This document shows, in pieces, positions 22,830-33,741 of a DNA stretch of 64,000 nt. Source of the DNA: Galeopsis tetrahit (taxonomy: Eukaryota; Streptophyta; Magnoliopsida; Lamiales; Lamiaceae); contig OY776123.1 of assembly GCA_963675135.1 (NCBI GenBank), forward strand, positions 4,590,501 to 4,654,500, written 5' to 3'. A program made the position numbers and the translations under genes. Under the pieces are notes generated by a model, which saw nothing but the letters and a program-made list of their open reading frames with translations, did no database searches and was not told where the DNA came from. Each line of letters begins with the position of its first letter. The first letter of the stretch is position 1.

Positions 22830-23898
22830 CCCCACCCATTCATTTTTATTTTAAAAAAAACGAAAAAATTAGCAGATTTTCGAAAAAAAAATTCTGAATA
22901 TGTATCAAATTTTCGGAAATAAATTGAAAAAAAAAAAGCAAAAAAACCAGAAAAAATCAACTAAACAAAAAAAATGCAAGTTTTTTTCAGTCTTCTTTAC
23001 AAATAAAGAAAACCTGTATCCCCTGTCTCACAGAAAACACCAAAAACTAACTTATTTTTCACACCTATTATAATTCTTTCACCAAATAAAATTTAAAAAA
23101 AAAAAATCCAAGATGAACAATATGAGCAGAAGAACAAAAATCAAGATTTGTAAGAATTGAAACAAAAAGGAAAAAAGAGAGGAAAGAACCTCGACGGGCG
23201 GCTGGGCTGGCGGCGACGGTTGACTGTGGACGATGGCAACAGGCGGCTTAGATGGCGACGGGCTGGGCTGTGGGCAACGACAACAGATCTGGGTTGGGGG
23301 CGGCGACGGCCGATCCGGGCTGGCGGCAGCGACGTGCATCCGGGTTGGGGACGGCGGCGACGCGCATTCGGGTTGAAGCTAAGACTATGTAATATTACAT
23401 TCTTAAATTAGGATGAAATGAAGGTAAGGTGACTCGTATATAGAGGGTGGAAATGAAAAGTCACATATTTAGGGTTTTGATTGAACTTTCAAATTTGAAA
23501 TTCAGCTTAATTGATGTGATTTTTGCCAAGAAAGAACCTGAGTAGAATTTATTGTTTTACACCACTTTTACAATGAAATTAATTTAAAACTTCTGAAATT
23601 TTCAATAGATATGGAAGGGGTTTCAAGGCTGATGTGGAGTAATAATTAAACTCATTTGTTAAAAATATAAATTGTCAGACTCACAATCAAATAGGACTCT
23701 AAAAAGATGTGCAATCACGTGAACTACTTCTTCAAGATTTTTAAAACTATAAAATTTAAATATAATAAATTTATATCAGCAACAGTAAAAAAAACGTGGA
23801 GTTCAAGAAATAAACACATTACTCTGGAAAGTGAAAAAAATGAGCGGGAAAAATTTCTAGCAGACTTGGCTGTTATTATATATATATAGATATAGATG

Positions 23899-24545
23899 GG
23901 GCGTGAGTTATATGTCCCTCCGAGCATGTTAGATACACTCCCCCTCAACTTTTATTTAATTCATGTAAAATGCCCATTTTACCTTTTAATAATATATCTT
24001 AAGATAGACACACTCCCCGTTTTACTCTTTTGGTCGACCATTATTATCGAAAAAAAATTTATTTGGAAGGCGCGCGGTCGAAGAGGAGGAGGTGACGCCT
24101 ATTGCACAAATCGAAAAAAATAAAAAGACGAAAATGAGGGAGAGAGGGGCGACGCTGGAGGCTGGGTGAAGGGCGGCGTGCACTATAGGAGGAGGCGGCG
24201 CCTATTGCACAAATCGAAAAAAAAAATGAGGGAGAAAGGGACGGCGTCAGGAGAAGGAGGCGTCGGGCGACAACGCTGAGGTAGATGGCGACGACGGCGA
24301 CAGATTGAGGAAGAAGGGTGGGAGAAAGGGAGAAAAAATGAAGTGAGAAAGAAGGAGAGGGGGGAAATTAGATTTAGTGTGAAAATTATGATTTTTGTGG
24401 AGGGTGCATTTATCATAGAGATTTTTAAGAGAAAAGGGTATAAAAGATAATTGGAGGGAAATGCATCTATCTTTCGTCTGTTGTTGGGGAGTGCGTGTAT
24501 AGGGGGTGCATTAAACATAATTGGAGGGGTATATAACCCACGCCC
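23899..24545. mobile_element. TIR element (Mutator-like, non-autonomous), 647 bp
   Basis: The left end starts GGGCGTGAGTTATATGTCCC and the reversed right end GGGCGTGGGTTATATACCCC. The similarity continues for about 45 bp. The interior is GC-rich, with an imperfect internal direct repeat (CGCCTATTGCACAAATCG at about 24095 and 24203). The right end lies only 121 bp before the ATP12 start codon, so the element may supply promoter or 5' UTR sequence. A target duplication was not identified. Confidence 0.7.
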
Positions 24546-24665
24546 TTAAATGGGCCTGCACCAGGTATAGTGGGCCATGAACTTTTGTCCAATGAACACA
24601 GTCGAAAAAAAAGCTCGAAAGTGTCCCTTCTCCCTCTCTCAACTCACGCAACACTGACACCAAAA

Positions 24666-26625
24666 ATGGCGTCATCGATGGTGGGAAAAACCCTAAGAAC
24701 CCTCAGAGCTCTCTCCTCCACCAGGCGCCAGCTCAGCCTCGCCGCCGCAGCCGGAGATTCCGAACTCGAGAGATCCGACCATTTGAAACCCGCCTCAAAT
24801 TCGTACAAAGATGAAGACATATACATCAAGGGCCCCGAAAAGAAGCCGCCTTCATCCGCATCCGTGAGTATGCCGATTTCATCCATGACCGGTTCGATCG
24901 TTGGATTGCGGTTTTATAAGAAGGTGACCACGAGAGAATCAGAGGATGGAAATGGGTGGCATGTAATGCTCGATTACAGAACCCTCAAGACTCCGGCGAA
25001 GCGGAATCTCAAATGCCCAACTTTAGCTCTTGCAAAAGCCATTGCAGCTGAATGGGAGTATCAGGTGCATTAATGTTTATACTTACTCTTATGTTGGAAT
25101 TCTGTGTGTAGGTATGGCGGTTTGCTAATTTTAGGCTATTTGTGTTGATTCTGTTAATATTGATTGTGCATACTCTAGCGGGCTAAGTCTAGATTGTGAA
25201 AGCGCAATGTCAATTATTTGGCATTTATAGTTTGTGGCATTTATCAACTAACTTATTTGATTGATTGTTAAAATTCACAAATCATAATGTTACTTAATGT
25301 TTTCAACACTTCTGTTAGATGAAAATAGCTATGCAGCAATTAAACATATCAATGATCATTGCAATGGAAGTATTGATCACAGCATGGCCTGGACATGCAT
25401 TGTGGATGGAGATCTTATATCTTCTAGGTCACAGTTGACCTTTGTCTGCACTTTCATTGGGCGCGTCTCACAAAGTAATAGTTAGAATTTTGAATTTTAC
25501 CTAAAAGGCTGAAGAATGAGCCTTTTATGTTCAATATAGTACATGTTTATATAGTGAGATGGATGGGGGTCGGATTAATTTTCTGTCTTGGTAGGATATC
25601 TGAGCTTTTAGGCTTAACTATCAGTTGGGGTGATCTGTGTGCTTCATGATCTTGTCATTTTATCTTTTATATTGTGTGTTAAAGAAAAAGGTGTATCATG
25701 GCTATAGTGAGTTTTGTTTTAGCTTCTGTATCGCTGAAATAGACTTTTGAGGGGTGAAATTGTTGATTGTAGCAAACAGATGGAATTAGACCATTCACAA
25801 TGCCTCTGATGAAGCTTGCATGCACTGCACTGGAAAGAGTACCAGTTGTTAGGCACAAGATAATTGAAAATTTGATGAAAAAATTTCATCATGATCTGGT
25901 GTTTTGTCGTGCTCCAACAGACACTGGTCTAGCAAAAGGTCTCCGAGGTGCGTATAGAACTTCTTCTTAGAGTATGTGATTATGTTGATGTAAATATATA
26001 GTTGCGAATTTGTAGAATAAAGAAAAATAGACACTAAGCTTTTGTCCCACCATGTGGTGTTGGCAATTTGGTTGATAGATCTCATTGTTTTGGTCAATAA
26101 CATGCCTTTTTTGTAGTTTATATATGCTGTTTGAGTTACTGATTCACTAATTTGTATATGCTGTATTGTGCATTAGGGATTCTAATTATCTTAATCACGT
26201 TTCTCTCATTTTCTCATGTATTCATTTGCACATTTGCAGAACTCCAAGTGGAGAAATTTAGCCCTGTAATGAAATGGTTGGAATCCGAATTTGGTTATAG
26301 GCCTACATTGTACACCAGTTTCTTTGGCGGAAAGCAGGAGGAGGGCCTGGTGAATGCCTTTGAGAAGCTTCTCAAGAAGACAGATGACTGTGAATTGGCT
26401 GCAATCGATGCACTTGCTTCAGCTGCTCACTCTTTGATCATAGCAGTTGGAATATTTCGTGATCGGTTGAGTATTGAGCAAGCCATTGAGCTGATTAGGC
26501 TCGAGGAAGATTTTCAGGTTGATCAATATGGTTTGGTGGAAGGTGGCCATGATATTGATATTGCTGATCTCAGAGTTCAAATCTCATCAGCAGCTGTGTT
26601 TCTTGGACTTACGAAAAAGCATTAA
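24666..26625 (+). CDS. ATP12: Mitochondrial F1-ATPase assembly factor ATP12
   Basis: Three exons, 24666-25064, 25773-25947 and 26240-26625, encode 319 residues. The junction at EYQ|QTDGIRPFTMPL is diagnostic of the family. ATP12 is a matrix chaperone that binds the F1 alpha subunit before assembly of the alpha3beta3 hexamer. The N-terminus (MASSMVGKTLRTLRALSSTR) is an Arg/Ser-rich presequence. The conserved core runs from about residue 80 (GLRFYKKVT) through HDLVFCRAPTDTGLAKGL to the C-terminal AVFLGLTKKH. An upstream in-frame ATG at 24570 would add 32 residues, but the MASS start begins a normal presequence and is preferred. No frame breaks or missing segments were seen. Confidence 0.94.
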
Positions 26626-27017
26626 TTTCTGCCTCAATTCAAATCAAACCTGGATCTTGCAAGAAGCCACCAGTTGGTGTGTTTCCACACTCACATAGCA
26701 TGTATTTTACAGGTAGATAATAACCATAATAAGAGAGTTAAGAAAATTTCAAGCTTTGACAGATGAACCCACTCTAGGTGGTCTCGATTTGAATTTTTCC
26801 ATTTCGTGTACTTGTACTGAGCGTGACGTTGAGATCCATCATATATGTTTGCTTTCTCAAATGGTGGATCGGATTAATTAACTAGTGATTTTTGATGCAG
26901 TTGAATGTTCTGTATGTATCCTTGGAGTTGTAAAACTACAGTGTGTATAGATTGTTTCCATAATAAAGATTTTAAAGGAGAAAATAGTAATTTGCAATTG
27001 CATGCTTTACATAGTGA
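26626..27017. other. ATP12 3' UTR and convergent spacer
   Basis: It probably contains the ATP12 3' UTR (AATAAAG-type signal near 26961) and the 3' UTR of the convergent Cys-rich peptide gene. No frame or RNA gene was seen. Confidence 0.55.
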
Positions 27018-27350
27018 TTAAGCCTCCTCTTCACAGCAGTGCACACAAATTGGGGGCTGTATTCTGATATCACAATAACAGCAGGCTATATCACAGTCAT
27101 TGTTACAACCTGCATGATCATAGCAGCACATGATTCATATGCTGTACAGCTTATAAAAGTACAATAATCTGGAGGTGAACTCTTGTGACATACCGATTAC
27201 AGTAATGTACTGTGATTGCAGTAGGGTTTTAGGATTTACGAGGAACGGGATGTGAACGTCGGTCTGGGTAGCTTGAGACACGTGCTGATGAAACACCACA
27301 AGAATCATTAGACAGGCAACAACTTTCATATGCTTTATAAACATGATCAT
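27018..27350 (-). CDS. Secreted Cys-rich peptide with Bowman-Birk-like loop
   Basis: Two exons on the minus strand, 27350-27194 and 27109-27018, are joined by an 84-bp intron (G|GTATGT...CATGCAG|GT). The product has 82 residues. Residues 1 to about 27 form a signal peptide (hydrophobic VVACLMILVVF, then SQA). A propeptide-like segment follows (about 28-52). The last 29 residues hold eight Cys at 54, 58, 62, 63, 65, 74, 77 and 78, with the loop CDIRIQPPIC between Cys65 and Cys74. Bowman-Birk inhibitors have CTxSxPPxC loops; this one is a residue longer with Arg at a possible P1-like site. All eight Cys come from exon 2, so the first exon alone misses the domain. A TATA box (CCTATAAATA, 27391-27400, minus) lies about 45 bp upstream of the ATG. 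Protease inhibition is inferred only from the motif; a defence peptide of another type is possible. Confidence 0.72.
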
Positions 27351-27390
27351 GTGTGTGATTAGCTAGTAGTTTGGTGAAGATGTGAGTTGG

Positions 27391-27400
27391 TATTTATAGG
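27391..27400 (-). promoter_or_regulatory. TATA box of the Cys-rich peptide gene
   Basis: CCTATAAATA on the minus strand, about 45 bp upstream of the first ATG. It implies a very short 5' UTR. Confidence 0.6.
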
Positions 27401-27621
27401 CAGGCTCGATTTCGTAAGTGTCATACGTAAACTGTGTCGTATTTAAGAATCGGTGTGTGGAGTAACATATGAATTTAGAGCTGCATCATACTGAACATAT
27501 GTGTGCAGGCAAAATCTTTTAGTATTAGGACAGCCATTTTAAACTTGAAAAAAGGTATGTAGATAGATGCATGCATTCCTGAGTTAGCTTGTGAAATGCA
27601 AGATTTTATTCTATTACTAGT

Positions 27622-27755
27622 TACAATGTTTTCTTGCAAGAGTTCCTTCGGTGGACATTCCATAAAATTGAAACGATACAGAGAATATTAACATGACCCC
27701 TGCGCAAAGATGACATACATAAATCGAAAAAATGGTACAATGTTTTCTTGCAAGA
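27622..27755. repeat. 20-bp target-site duplication flanking U6 pseudogene
   Basis: TACAATGTTTTCTTGCAAGA occurs at 27622-27641 and 27736-27755, exactly at the two ends of the U6-like sequence. Confidence 0.92.
27642..27735 (+). pseudogene. U6 snRNA retropseudogene
   Basis: The sequence aligns with plant U6 snRNA from its 5' end (GTTCCTTCGG, against GTCCCTTCGG) through the conserved AACGATACAGAGAA and CCCCTGCGCAA.GATGACA segments to AAATGG near the 3' end. About a dozen substitutions are scattered through it, including in the 5' stem (CGGTGG for CGGGGA). The last few bases and the terminator are missing. A perfect 20-bp direct repeat abuts both ends, so it arose by RNA-mediated insertion. No U6 promoter (USE, TATA) can be present immediately upstream, because that space is the target duplication. 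Confidence 0.92.
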
Positions 27756-28564
27756 TTAATTAACCTATTCTTTTAAAACTACAATTTCTCCCTCGATGAT
27801 TGTATTCATTACAAATGCCCAACTAATTGGTGTCACGTCTAAATGAAGCACGTTATAAGAGATTCGGTTGTTATACACTCTTTAGAGTTGATACTTATCA
27901 AATTGCCAATTTTATACTCCAAGTTATAAGATCTCATATGCACCAAGTACACGAATCTAAAATTCGCGTACTTGTCACATTTCAGATAAAGTTAACATTA
28001 TGTTTCTTTAATCTATCATTTTTTTATACGAACAATATTGTTCAATTATATTAGTTTACACGTTTTAGTTAAAACTGACATCACGTTTTCATGTGCACAG
28101 TACAACTAGTGTATATGAGATCGACTCTTTATAATCACATAATAAACTAGTTAAATTTGGAACTTATGACAAAGTAGAAAGAAAATTTCATACTCAGTTT
28201 TGTTCTTGATAAGTGATGTTTTGACCCTTTTAGATTAATTGCATTCCTTTTAGATTTACCTTTAAAATCGTTAAAATATTCAAATAAATGTGCTAATTTA
28301 ATAAGATAAATAAATATTTATTACCAAAAATAGTAAGAAATAATTTTTTTTTAATATACTTAATAATTGATGTGATCGTGCCTCGTAGTGGTATTATTTT
28401 TTAATTTAAATAATACTACTAGTGTCGACAAAAACATTATATAATGAAATTTGTGTGTTTAAATTAGAAATAAATTGTTACAATTTCTTCATTCTAAAAT
28501 TACAATTCCTCTTTCTCTCTCTCCCTCCTAAAGACGCGTTCTGAATTCCCTCGCAAATCTCTAA

Positions 28565-28566
<2 letters not shown>

Positions 28567-28612
<46 letters not shown>

Positions 28613-28614
28613 CC
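28567..28614. repeat. (CT)n microsatellite in the NOI gene leader
   Basis: A run of about twenty CT dinucleotides lies within a longer pyrimidine-rich tract, 50-100 bp upstream of the ATG. Confidence 0.85.
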
Positions 28615-28666
28615 TCGAAACGTTCTTCTGTCTCTTCCATCGGAGGACAAAAGCCTGCAATTTCTC

Positions 28667-30156
28667 ATGACGTCTGTAAGTTTCTTCTTCTTTGCATCTA
28701 CAATCATATCGCCAAATGAATCACCAAAGGTTCAATGCGGTTTTCCTTTTCGATTATTGTTGGTTTGTTTGATTCCAGATTTATTTCCATTATAATCCTA
28801 TATGTATGTAGTTGTGTTGTGTGTGAATTAAAATGCGCAAGAGAACGTGTGGTTTGATCAGATATATTCTCGCATTTTCATGTGTACTCTGTTTGAATTT
28901 CTTCTCCCTCCATTTGTATTTAGGAATTATTCTTCATATGTGAAGTTGTTTTTAACTTCAATGTTGAATCCTGAAATCATATAGTATTAACTTTAAGTTT
29001 TCCATTTCGCCCTATGCTCACGATCAAGCCAAATTGAAATTAGGGCTATTGTTTGGCTTCTTATTTGGATGTTAGTTTTGAGTTGCGAAATAGCCCCTTG
29101 GATGAAATAAAGAAATTGAAGCACTGACATAGGTCTGGTTACTGAGAAATAGATTATATATAAACTACCTTCCTTGATGTATATGTAGCAATGATGATTG
29201 GGTATCTACTAAGGTATACCTTATATTAAATCTAGATTAACTCTATATCATTTTTTTATTGGTTGTTTGATAACTTAGATTAAGAGTAAATTATGCTTTA
29301 AAATTTATAAAGTTTAGTTATCATCCTAATCTTAGATAATCAGTGTATGCTATCAAACATGCCCTAAGACTCTGTTTAGTTTGGTAGTGTAGAATGTAGA
29401 TTAGTCTAAGATAAATTAATAATCAAATCCAAGGTAGATATCAAATAAAGCCTAAAATGTATTTTCTACCCAACACGTAGAAACACACTCAATTATGCGC
29501 ATAACAAATGACCGTTGCGATTCAATCTCGATTGGTTGAGATATTCGGACCTAAGACAAATGTATAAAGATTTAAAGCTTGCTTTTGAAGCAATTGGTGG
29601 TGGTGGATATCTAATCTAATTACTTCCCCTCATTCTCTTAAAAGGGTCTTGTAGGTGTTATACCTCGTCTACAAATATATACTGTGGTGTTATGAGTGTC
29701 TATGTGTATACCAGGTCCAGGAGAACTTCATCTTTGTAGATATATAAAAGTCCCTTTCTGGGACTAGAGGTTTCAATGTGCACACTTGTTTTTTTGCACA
29801 ATATTTTATGAACTTAGATAGCACATTGCTCCGTGTGCTGTGTGCAGCACGAGAAAGGTCGGCCGTTGCCGAAGTTTGGAGAGTGGGACGTGAATAACCC
29901 AGCCTCAGCCGATGGATTTACAGTCATCTTTGCCAAGGCCAGGGATGAAAAGAATGCGAAAAACACCGGATCGTCTGAGCAGCCACGTCGTGGTCCAAAT
30001 GCACCTCAGCATGTCCAACCTTCGGATTTACCCCGCAAGGTATATATTGACCCTCTACGAATATGACTAACTTATCTTCTTCAGCAAACGCTTCTTAATT
30101 TTGAATGGTTTCTTCTCCTTGTTTTGTTGCAGAAAAGTTGGCTTTGTTGTTTCTGA
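28667..30156 (+). CDS. NOI/RIN4-family small membrane-anchored protein
   Basis: Three exons, 28667-28675 (only MTS), 29848-30039 and 30133-30156, give 74 residues. The NOI core is PLPKFGEWDVNNPASADGFT, continuing VIFAKARDEK. The C-terminus KKSWLCCF carries the Cys pair that is acylated in RIN4-type proteins for plasma-membrane attachment. PKFGEW is the motif cut by the bacterial effector protease AvrRpt2 in RIN4 relatives. The three-codon first exon and about 1.17-kb first intron, and the final seven-residue exon, are easy to miss. Single-NOI proteins are much shorter than RIN4 (about 210 residues); no second NOI domain is present. Function is inferred from the family. Confidence 0.93.
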
Positions 30157-30796
30157 AAACTTGATGCATTTTGGAGCCGTGAAACGGGGAAAACGAGGGA
30201 GAGAAAACGTATATATATAGTTCAAAGTCGGGTGGAAGGCAGTGGTAACATATACTATACTTTCTTTGTAAATGCATCTGTTATAAATATTTGACAGATT
30301 TCTTTATCTCTCCCCAAGTGTGAAATTAGGGGAAATTGTGTAGAGAATTACAAATTGCAGTTGAGTCTTGTTTCAAGTTTCAACATATATATATATATTT
30401 TTTTTGTGACTGTGATAATGATCAAAATCAAATGCATTTTAGATTGGTGTTGATAGTATGTCATGGAGATAATGGTTATAGTCAATTGAATGTACGTAGT
30501 GTGTTACTGTGTGTACATCATTTACAAGTTATTCTTCAGGGAGTTTTTTTTCCTTTCAATTGAATGGTTCTATTAGTCATTTCACTCGCTTCTTATTTAA
30601 ATTTTTAAGCTGATGAATCGTGTCGTGTCCGACACTTTGAAGATAAATTAAAATTGACTTTAATTTATATTTTTCTGAAAAAGTAAAATTACAACCTTCA
30701 CCCTCTCACGCTAGGATTAGATAGCAAATCATATATCGTGCGTGACCGACAACTTTGATGTCTCCATCCATATTATCCGAATTAGTTGTTGGTTAC

Positions 30797-31215
30797 TAGG
30801 GTGTAAATGAGCTAAGTCGCCGAGTGTTGAGATTGAAACTAACTCAATTGTTATATTCGAAATTTGATTCGACTCGGTCGAGTTTAAAATTTTAAAGATT
30901 GAACTTAACTCGATAAGAAATTTGATAAATCTGAGCTTGACTCGACTACCTATATAATTTTTAAAATTAATTGTAAAATATATTTTTTTCTAAAATAAAC
31001 TCGACTCGATTACCGGTATATAAATATAAATTATATATTAATGACAAAATAATAAATATTGTCCAAGCTCGATTAGACTCGCGAGCCTTTTGAGCCGAGT
31101 ATTTATGAGCTCGAACTCGATAGCTACTCGAATAATTTGAAACTCAAGTCGATTTCGATCTTTTTTCAAGTCAAGCACGAGTAGCTCGCGAGTTGGCTCG
31201 ACCCACTCCTACCCG
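30797..31215. repeat. Dispersed repeat rich in CTCGA/TCGAG, copy 1
   Basis: It begins TAGGGTGTAAATGAGC and ends in CTCGACCCACTCCTACCC, with many CTCGACTCG motifs between. The stretch AATTTTTAAAATTAAT..TAAAA..ATATTTTTT.TAAAATAAACTCGA is shared with 38628-38860. GGGTGTAAA ends suggest a non-autonomous DNA element; the class is uncertain. Confidence 0.65.
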
Positions 31216-31443
31216 ATTAACTCATTTGAATAGATACATCCTCTATCCTATTTTTTGGTCCCCACTCCCACTCCCCAGCTCCACCCTTCCCCCTGCCGCT
31301 GCCCCCTTAAGCCTATATTAGTAGCCACAAGTCAATTAATTACCGTTGCTTTATCAAATCTTTCACATTTTAATTCACTGTCTTTATAAATGCGAGTCTG
31401 AATATTTAATTACACTTCCTTCTCCGTATACAAAAGGTAATGT

Positions 31444-31620
31444 TCTCTCTAGGTCTCAGGTTCGAACCCTCTAAGGTGTAAATAATTTTTAAGGAGCCAT
31501 GTCCATATAGAGAGCAAAACTCTGGCTTTAAACGGGACCCCGCAAGTGGGCGGCGAGATTGGTCCCTCAGAATTAGTCGGTCATAGAATCGGATACTCGA
31601 GACTTAAAAAAAAAAAAAAA
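31444..31620 (+). mobile_element. SINE, 5'-truncated, B box intact
   Basis: A pol III B box GGTTCGAACC lies near 31460. The body matches 1168-1359 (GCAAAACTCTGGCTTTAAAC, then GGGACC) and ends in a 15-A tail. GTAATGT on both sides (31437-31443 and 31621-31627) is a probable short target duplication. Confidence 0.82.
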
Positions 31621-32104
31621 GTAATGTCATTTGCCCGTCCATAAAATCTAGTCTCCTCCTTCAACACCATCATTTAACTTTAAATTTATGTTGCAAAAGA
31701 CTTTTTTTTTTTTTAATTTAAATTAAAAAGCATGCAATGAATATAGTAGAAAGGCGTTGGTATTGTTAACCTAATTTCAGGCCATCTAATTCTTCAGCAA
31801 CCAACTAATCACTGCTGCCCATCAAAATAAATGCTCAACTGCTATCTTCCTTTTTTTAATTATTAGGATTACATCTCTTTCATTTACAATAAATTTATCC
31901 CATTTTTATTTCCAATTAATTTTATTAGTTGGTATATTAAATTTTATGTTGGAGTTTCCTCTCCTTTAATTATACATACAAAAAATGCAGGTAACCTATT
32001 TATACTTTAAAATATTGCAGGTAACTTTACACTATAATACATGTTGACTTTATGTAACTAGTAACCACCCCTCATTCCGTTACGAAGTTACTTGCAATAT
32101 AAGA

Positions 32105-32265
32105 AAATGTAGTAATTAAAATAATTTTAAAGGGTAATTTTATGAATTTTTATATATAGATAAATAAATAAATTAAATTAGGTGTGTTAATGATTCATTG
32201 TCTAAAATTGTAAATTTTGTAAGGTTGAAATTTGTGAAAGAGTTTTCTGTTTATGAGGTATATTA
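32105..32265. repeat. Unclassified AT-rich dispersed repeat, copy 1
   Basis: It shares the ordered motifs TTTTA(T/A)GAATTTTTATATAT, AAATAAATAAAT and AAAATTGT.AA.TTTGTAAG with 33020-33215 and 44945-45150. Confidence 0.55.
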
Positions 32266-32542
32266 CTCTATTTTTCTAATCAACAAATCTTGTATGGGAG
32301 ATATAATGAGTAATTTTTTTTATAATACTCAATTTTTTAAAATATTACTACAACATATGTAAAAGTATACGTTTCATAGGTGATTGCCCATCTTATATAG
32401 ATTTTTATATTTTTTAACTTATCCTTATTGATGATGAGATAGTAAAGAAAATACAAAAAAGATTCAAATTGCACAATCCATTTCTTTTATAGGAAATTGT
32501 ATTGCAATTTAATAATATAAAATATATAATATTATGGAGTTG

Positions 32543-32780
32543 GTCTGCTATGGACTCGAGTGCATGTTGTGCACCCTAGTCCATGTTGCATTTTTCAGTT
32601 TTACTGATTTACACTTTTTGATAAATGGTGTTGCACTTTTCAATTATTAAACTGTATAATAATATTTTTAATCATAGTGACTTACACTTTTTAGTAATAT
32701 TGTATTGTACTTTTCAGTTTAATAACATACACTTTTCTTTAAATTGGGGTGCACAACATGCACTCGAGTGCATACTAGAC
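32543..32780. mobile_element. Small TIR element (MITE), 238 bp
   Basis: The ends are inverted repeats of about 33 bp sharing ACTCGAGTGCATGTTGTGCA. The interior repeats TTACACTTTTTxxTAA and GCACTTTTCA motifs. A related, more decayed element lies at about 52165-52290 (GGTGCACTCAGTGCATACAA). Confidence 0.75.
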
Positions 32781-33019
32781 TTTACCAATATTATGTGAAT
32801 GTAATTCCTTCTCTAAAATAGCCCAAATATTTTAAAAAAGCGTTTAAAGGTGATTTTAAGGTGAGTTCAAATTCTTTTAAAAGCTTAAATGCATCATTTG
32901 CTTATAAAGGTACAATCAATAACAGAATAACTAACACTCCCTCGTGTGTCAAGAGGTCCTTTTATTTTATGGAGTATATTATTTTCATAATAATTTTTAT
33001 AGGTAGGTTGAACATATAG

Positions 33020-33215
33020 TATTAAAAAAGTGTAATAATGAATGATGTTTTGATGTGTAATTTTATAAATTTTTATATATAAAATAAATATATGAGTTAA
33101 TTTTTGTGTATGTGTGCATAAGTAAAAAGGACATTTGTGTAAAATTGAGAATATTGTGAGGGTGAAAGTTTATAAAGAGTTTTTTATTTTAAGGGGGTAA
33201 AAGTTATTGTGTAAT
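33020..33215. repeat. Unclassified AT-rich dispersed repeat, copy 2
   Basis: It contains AAAAAAGTGTAATAATGA, TATAAAATAAATA.ATGAGTT and GTGTAAAATTG.GAATATTGT. It is most like the copy at 44945-45150. Confidence 0.6.
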
Positions 33216-33691
33216 GTCATTAAAAAAAAAATGAAAAAAAAAAACATGAAAGTTATTGTGAGGAGGAAGTACTTTATTTTTTCTTCCTCCATCCATCAAG
33301 AGTGTGCGGTCGGTTATAATTTTGGGTCCACAAAGAATATATTTGTTCTATTTAAATAGGTAACTATTGAAAATCTTTTTCTACTTTATTAATAAAATTA
33401 ACAATATTTTTTACTAGTTATTCTACCTATCTTTTCTATAATTAAAAAATATTTTTATTAAAAATATGTATAAAAAAAATAGCACAAACAGAAAAAGTAT
33501 TATTTTCATTTCATTTTTATAAATAATATTATATACATTACTTTATTTACACTTTTATTTACTTAAATTATTATTTATTTTATTATAAATAATCATTTAT
33601 TTATGAAATAAATAGACTACTTACTAATACTAGTAGCATTTAGAATAGCAAAAAGTAACAATAAATAAATACTAATGCGGCAGTTTATTAG

Positions 33692-33699
33692 TATATAAA
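33692..33699 (+). promoter_or_regulatory. TATA box of KCR1
   Basis: TATATAAA lies 43 bp before the KCR1 ATG (33742), which implies a 5' UTR of under about 20 nt. Confidence 0.55.
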
Positions 33700-33741
33700 C
33701 TCGTTGATTACTCATATCGGATTCATCGCTCACTCATAGTC

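Larger units (their letters stand above)
16871..24665. other. Large repeat-rich intergenic region
   Basis: No intact host gene was found here. It contains a Helitron-like 3' terminus (about 17735-17760), a Stowaway MITE (17812-17954), a MITE-like end near 18320-18368, exon-like minus-strand segments around 20275-20360 and 21050-21140, a 61-bp tandem duplication (19653-19774), and two TIR elements (21923-22829 and 23899-24545). A GC-rich island at about 23190-23370 has open frames on both strands but no recognisable domain. The interior of 22020-22700 is extremely AT-rich. Confidence 0.6.
27351..28666. other. Intergenic region with a U6 retropseudogene and a CT-rich 5' UTR
   Basis: Apart from the U6 pseudogene (27642-27735), the 27.76-28.48 kb part is AT-rich with no gene seen. 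The 28501-28666 part is a pyrimidine-rich 5' leader of the NOI gene, with a (CT)n run at about 28567-28610. Confidence 0.6.
30157..33741. other. Repeat-rich intergenic region
   Basis: It contains a CGAG-rich dispersed repeat (30797-31215), a SINE (31444-31620), two copies of an unclassified AT-rich repeat (about 32105-32265 and 33020-33215), a TIR element (32543-32780) and the KCR1 promoter. No gene was seen. Confidence 0.6.

Noticed and set aside
23079..23411. Overlapping GC-rich frames on both strands (86 and 84 codons)
   Set aside because: Low-complexity Pro/Ser or Arg/Gly composition from CGG-type repeats; no domain or start context.
24570..24665. N-terminal extension of ATP12 from the upstream ATG
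   Set aside because: The 32 extra residues are polar and would bury the presequence; the downstream ATG starts a normal mitochondrial signal.
27475..27663. 62-codon minus-strand frame
   Set aside because: It overlaps the U6 pseudogene and its target duplication; no protein similarity.
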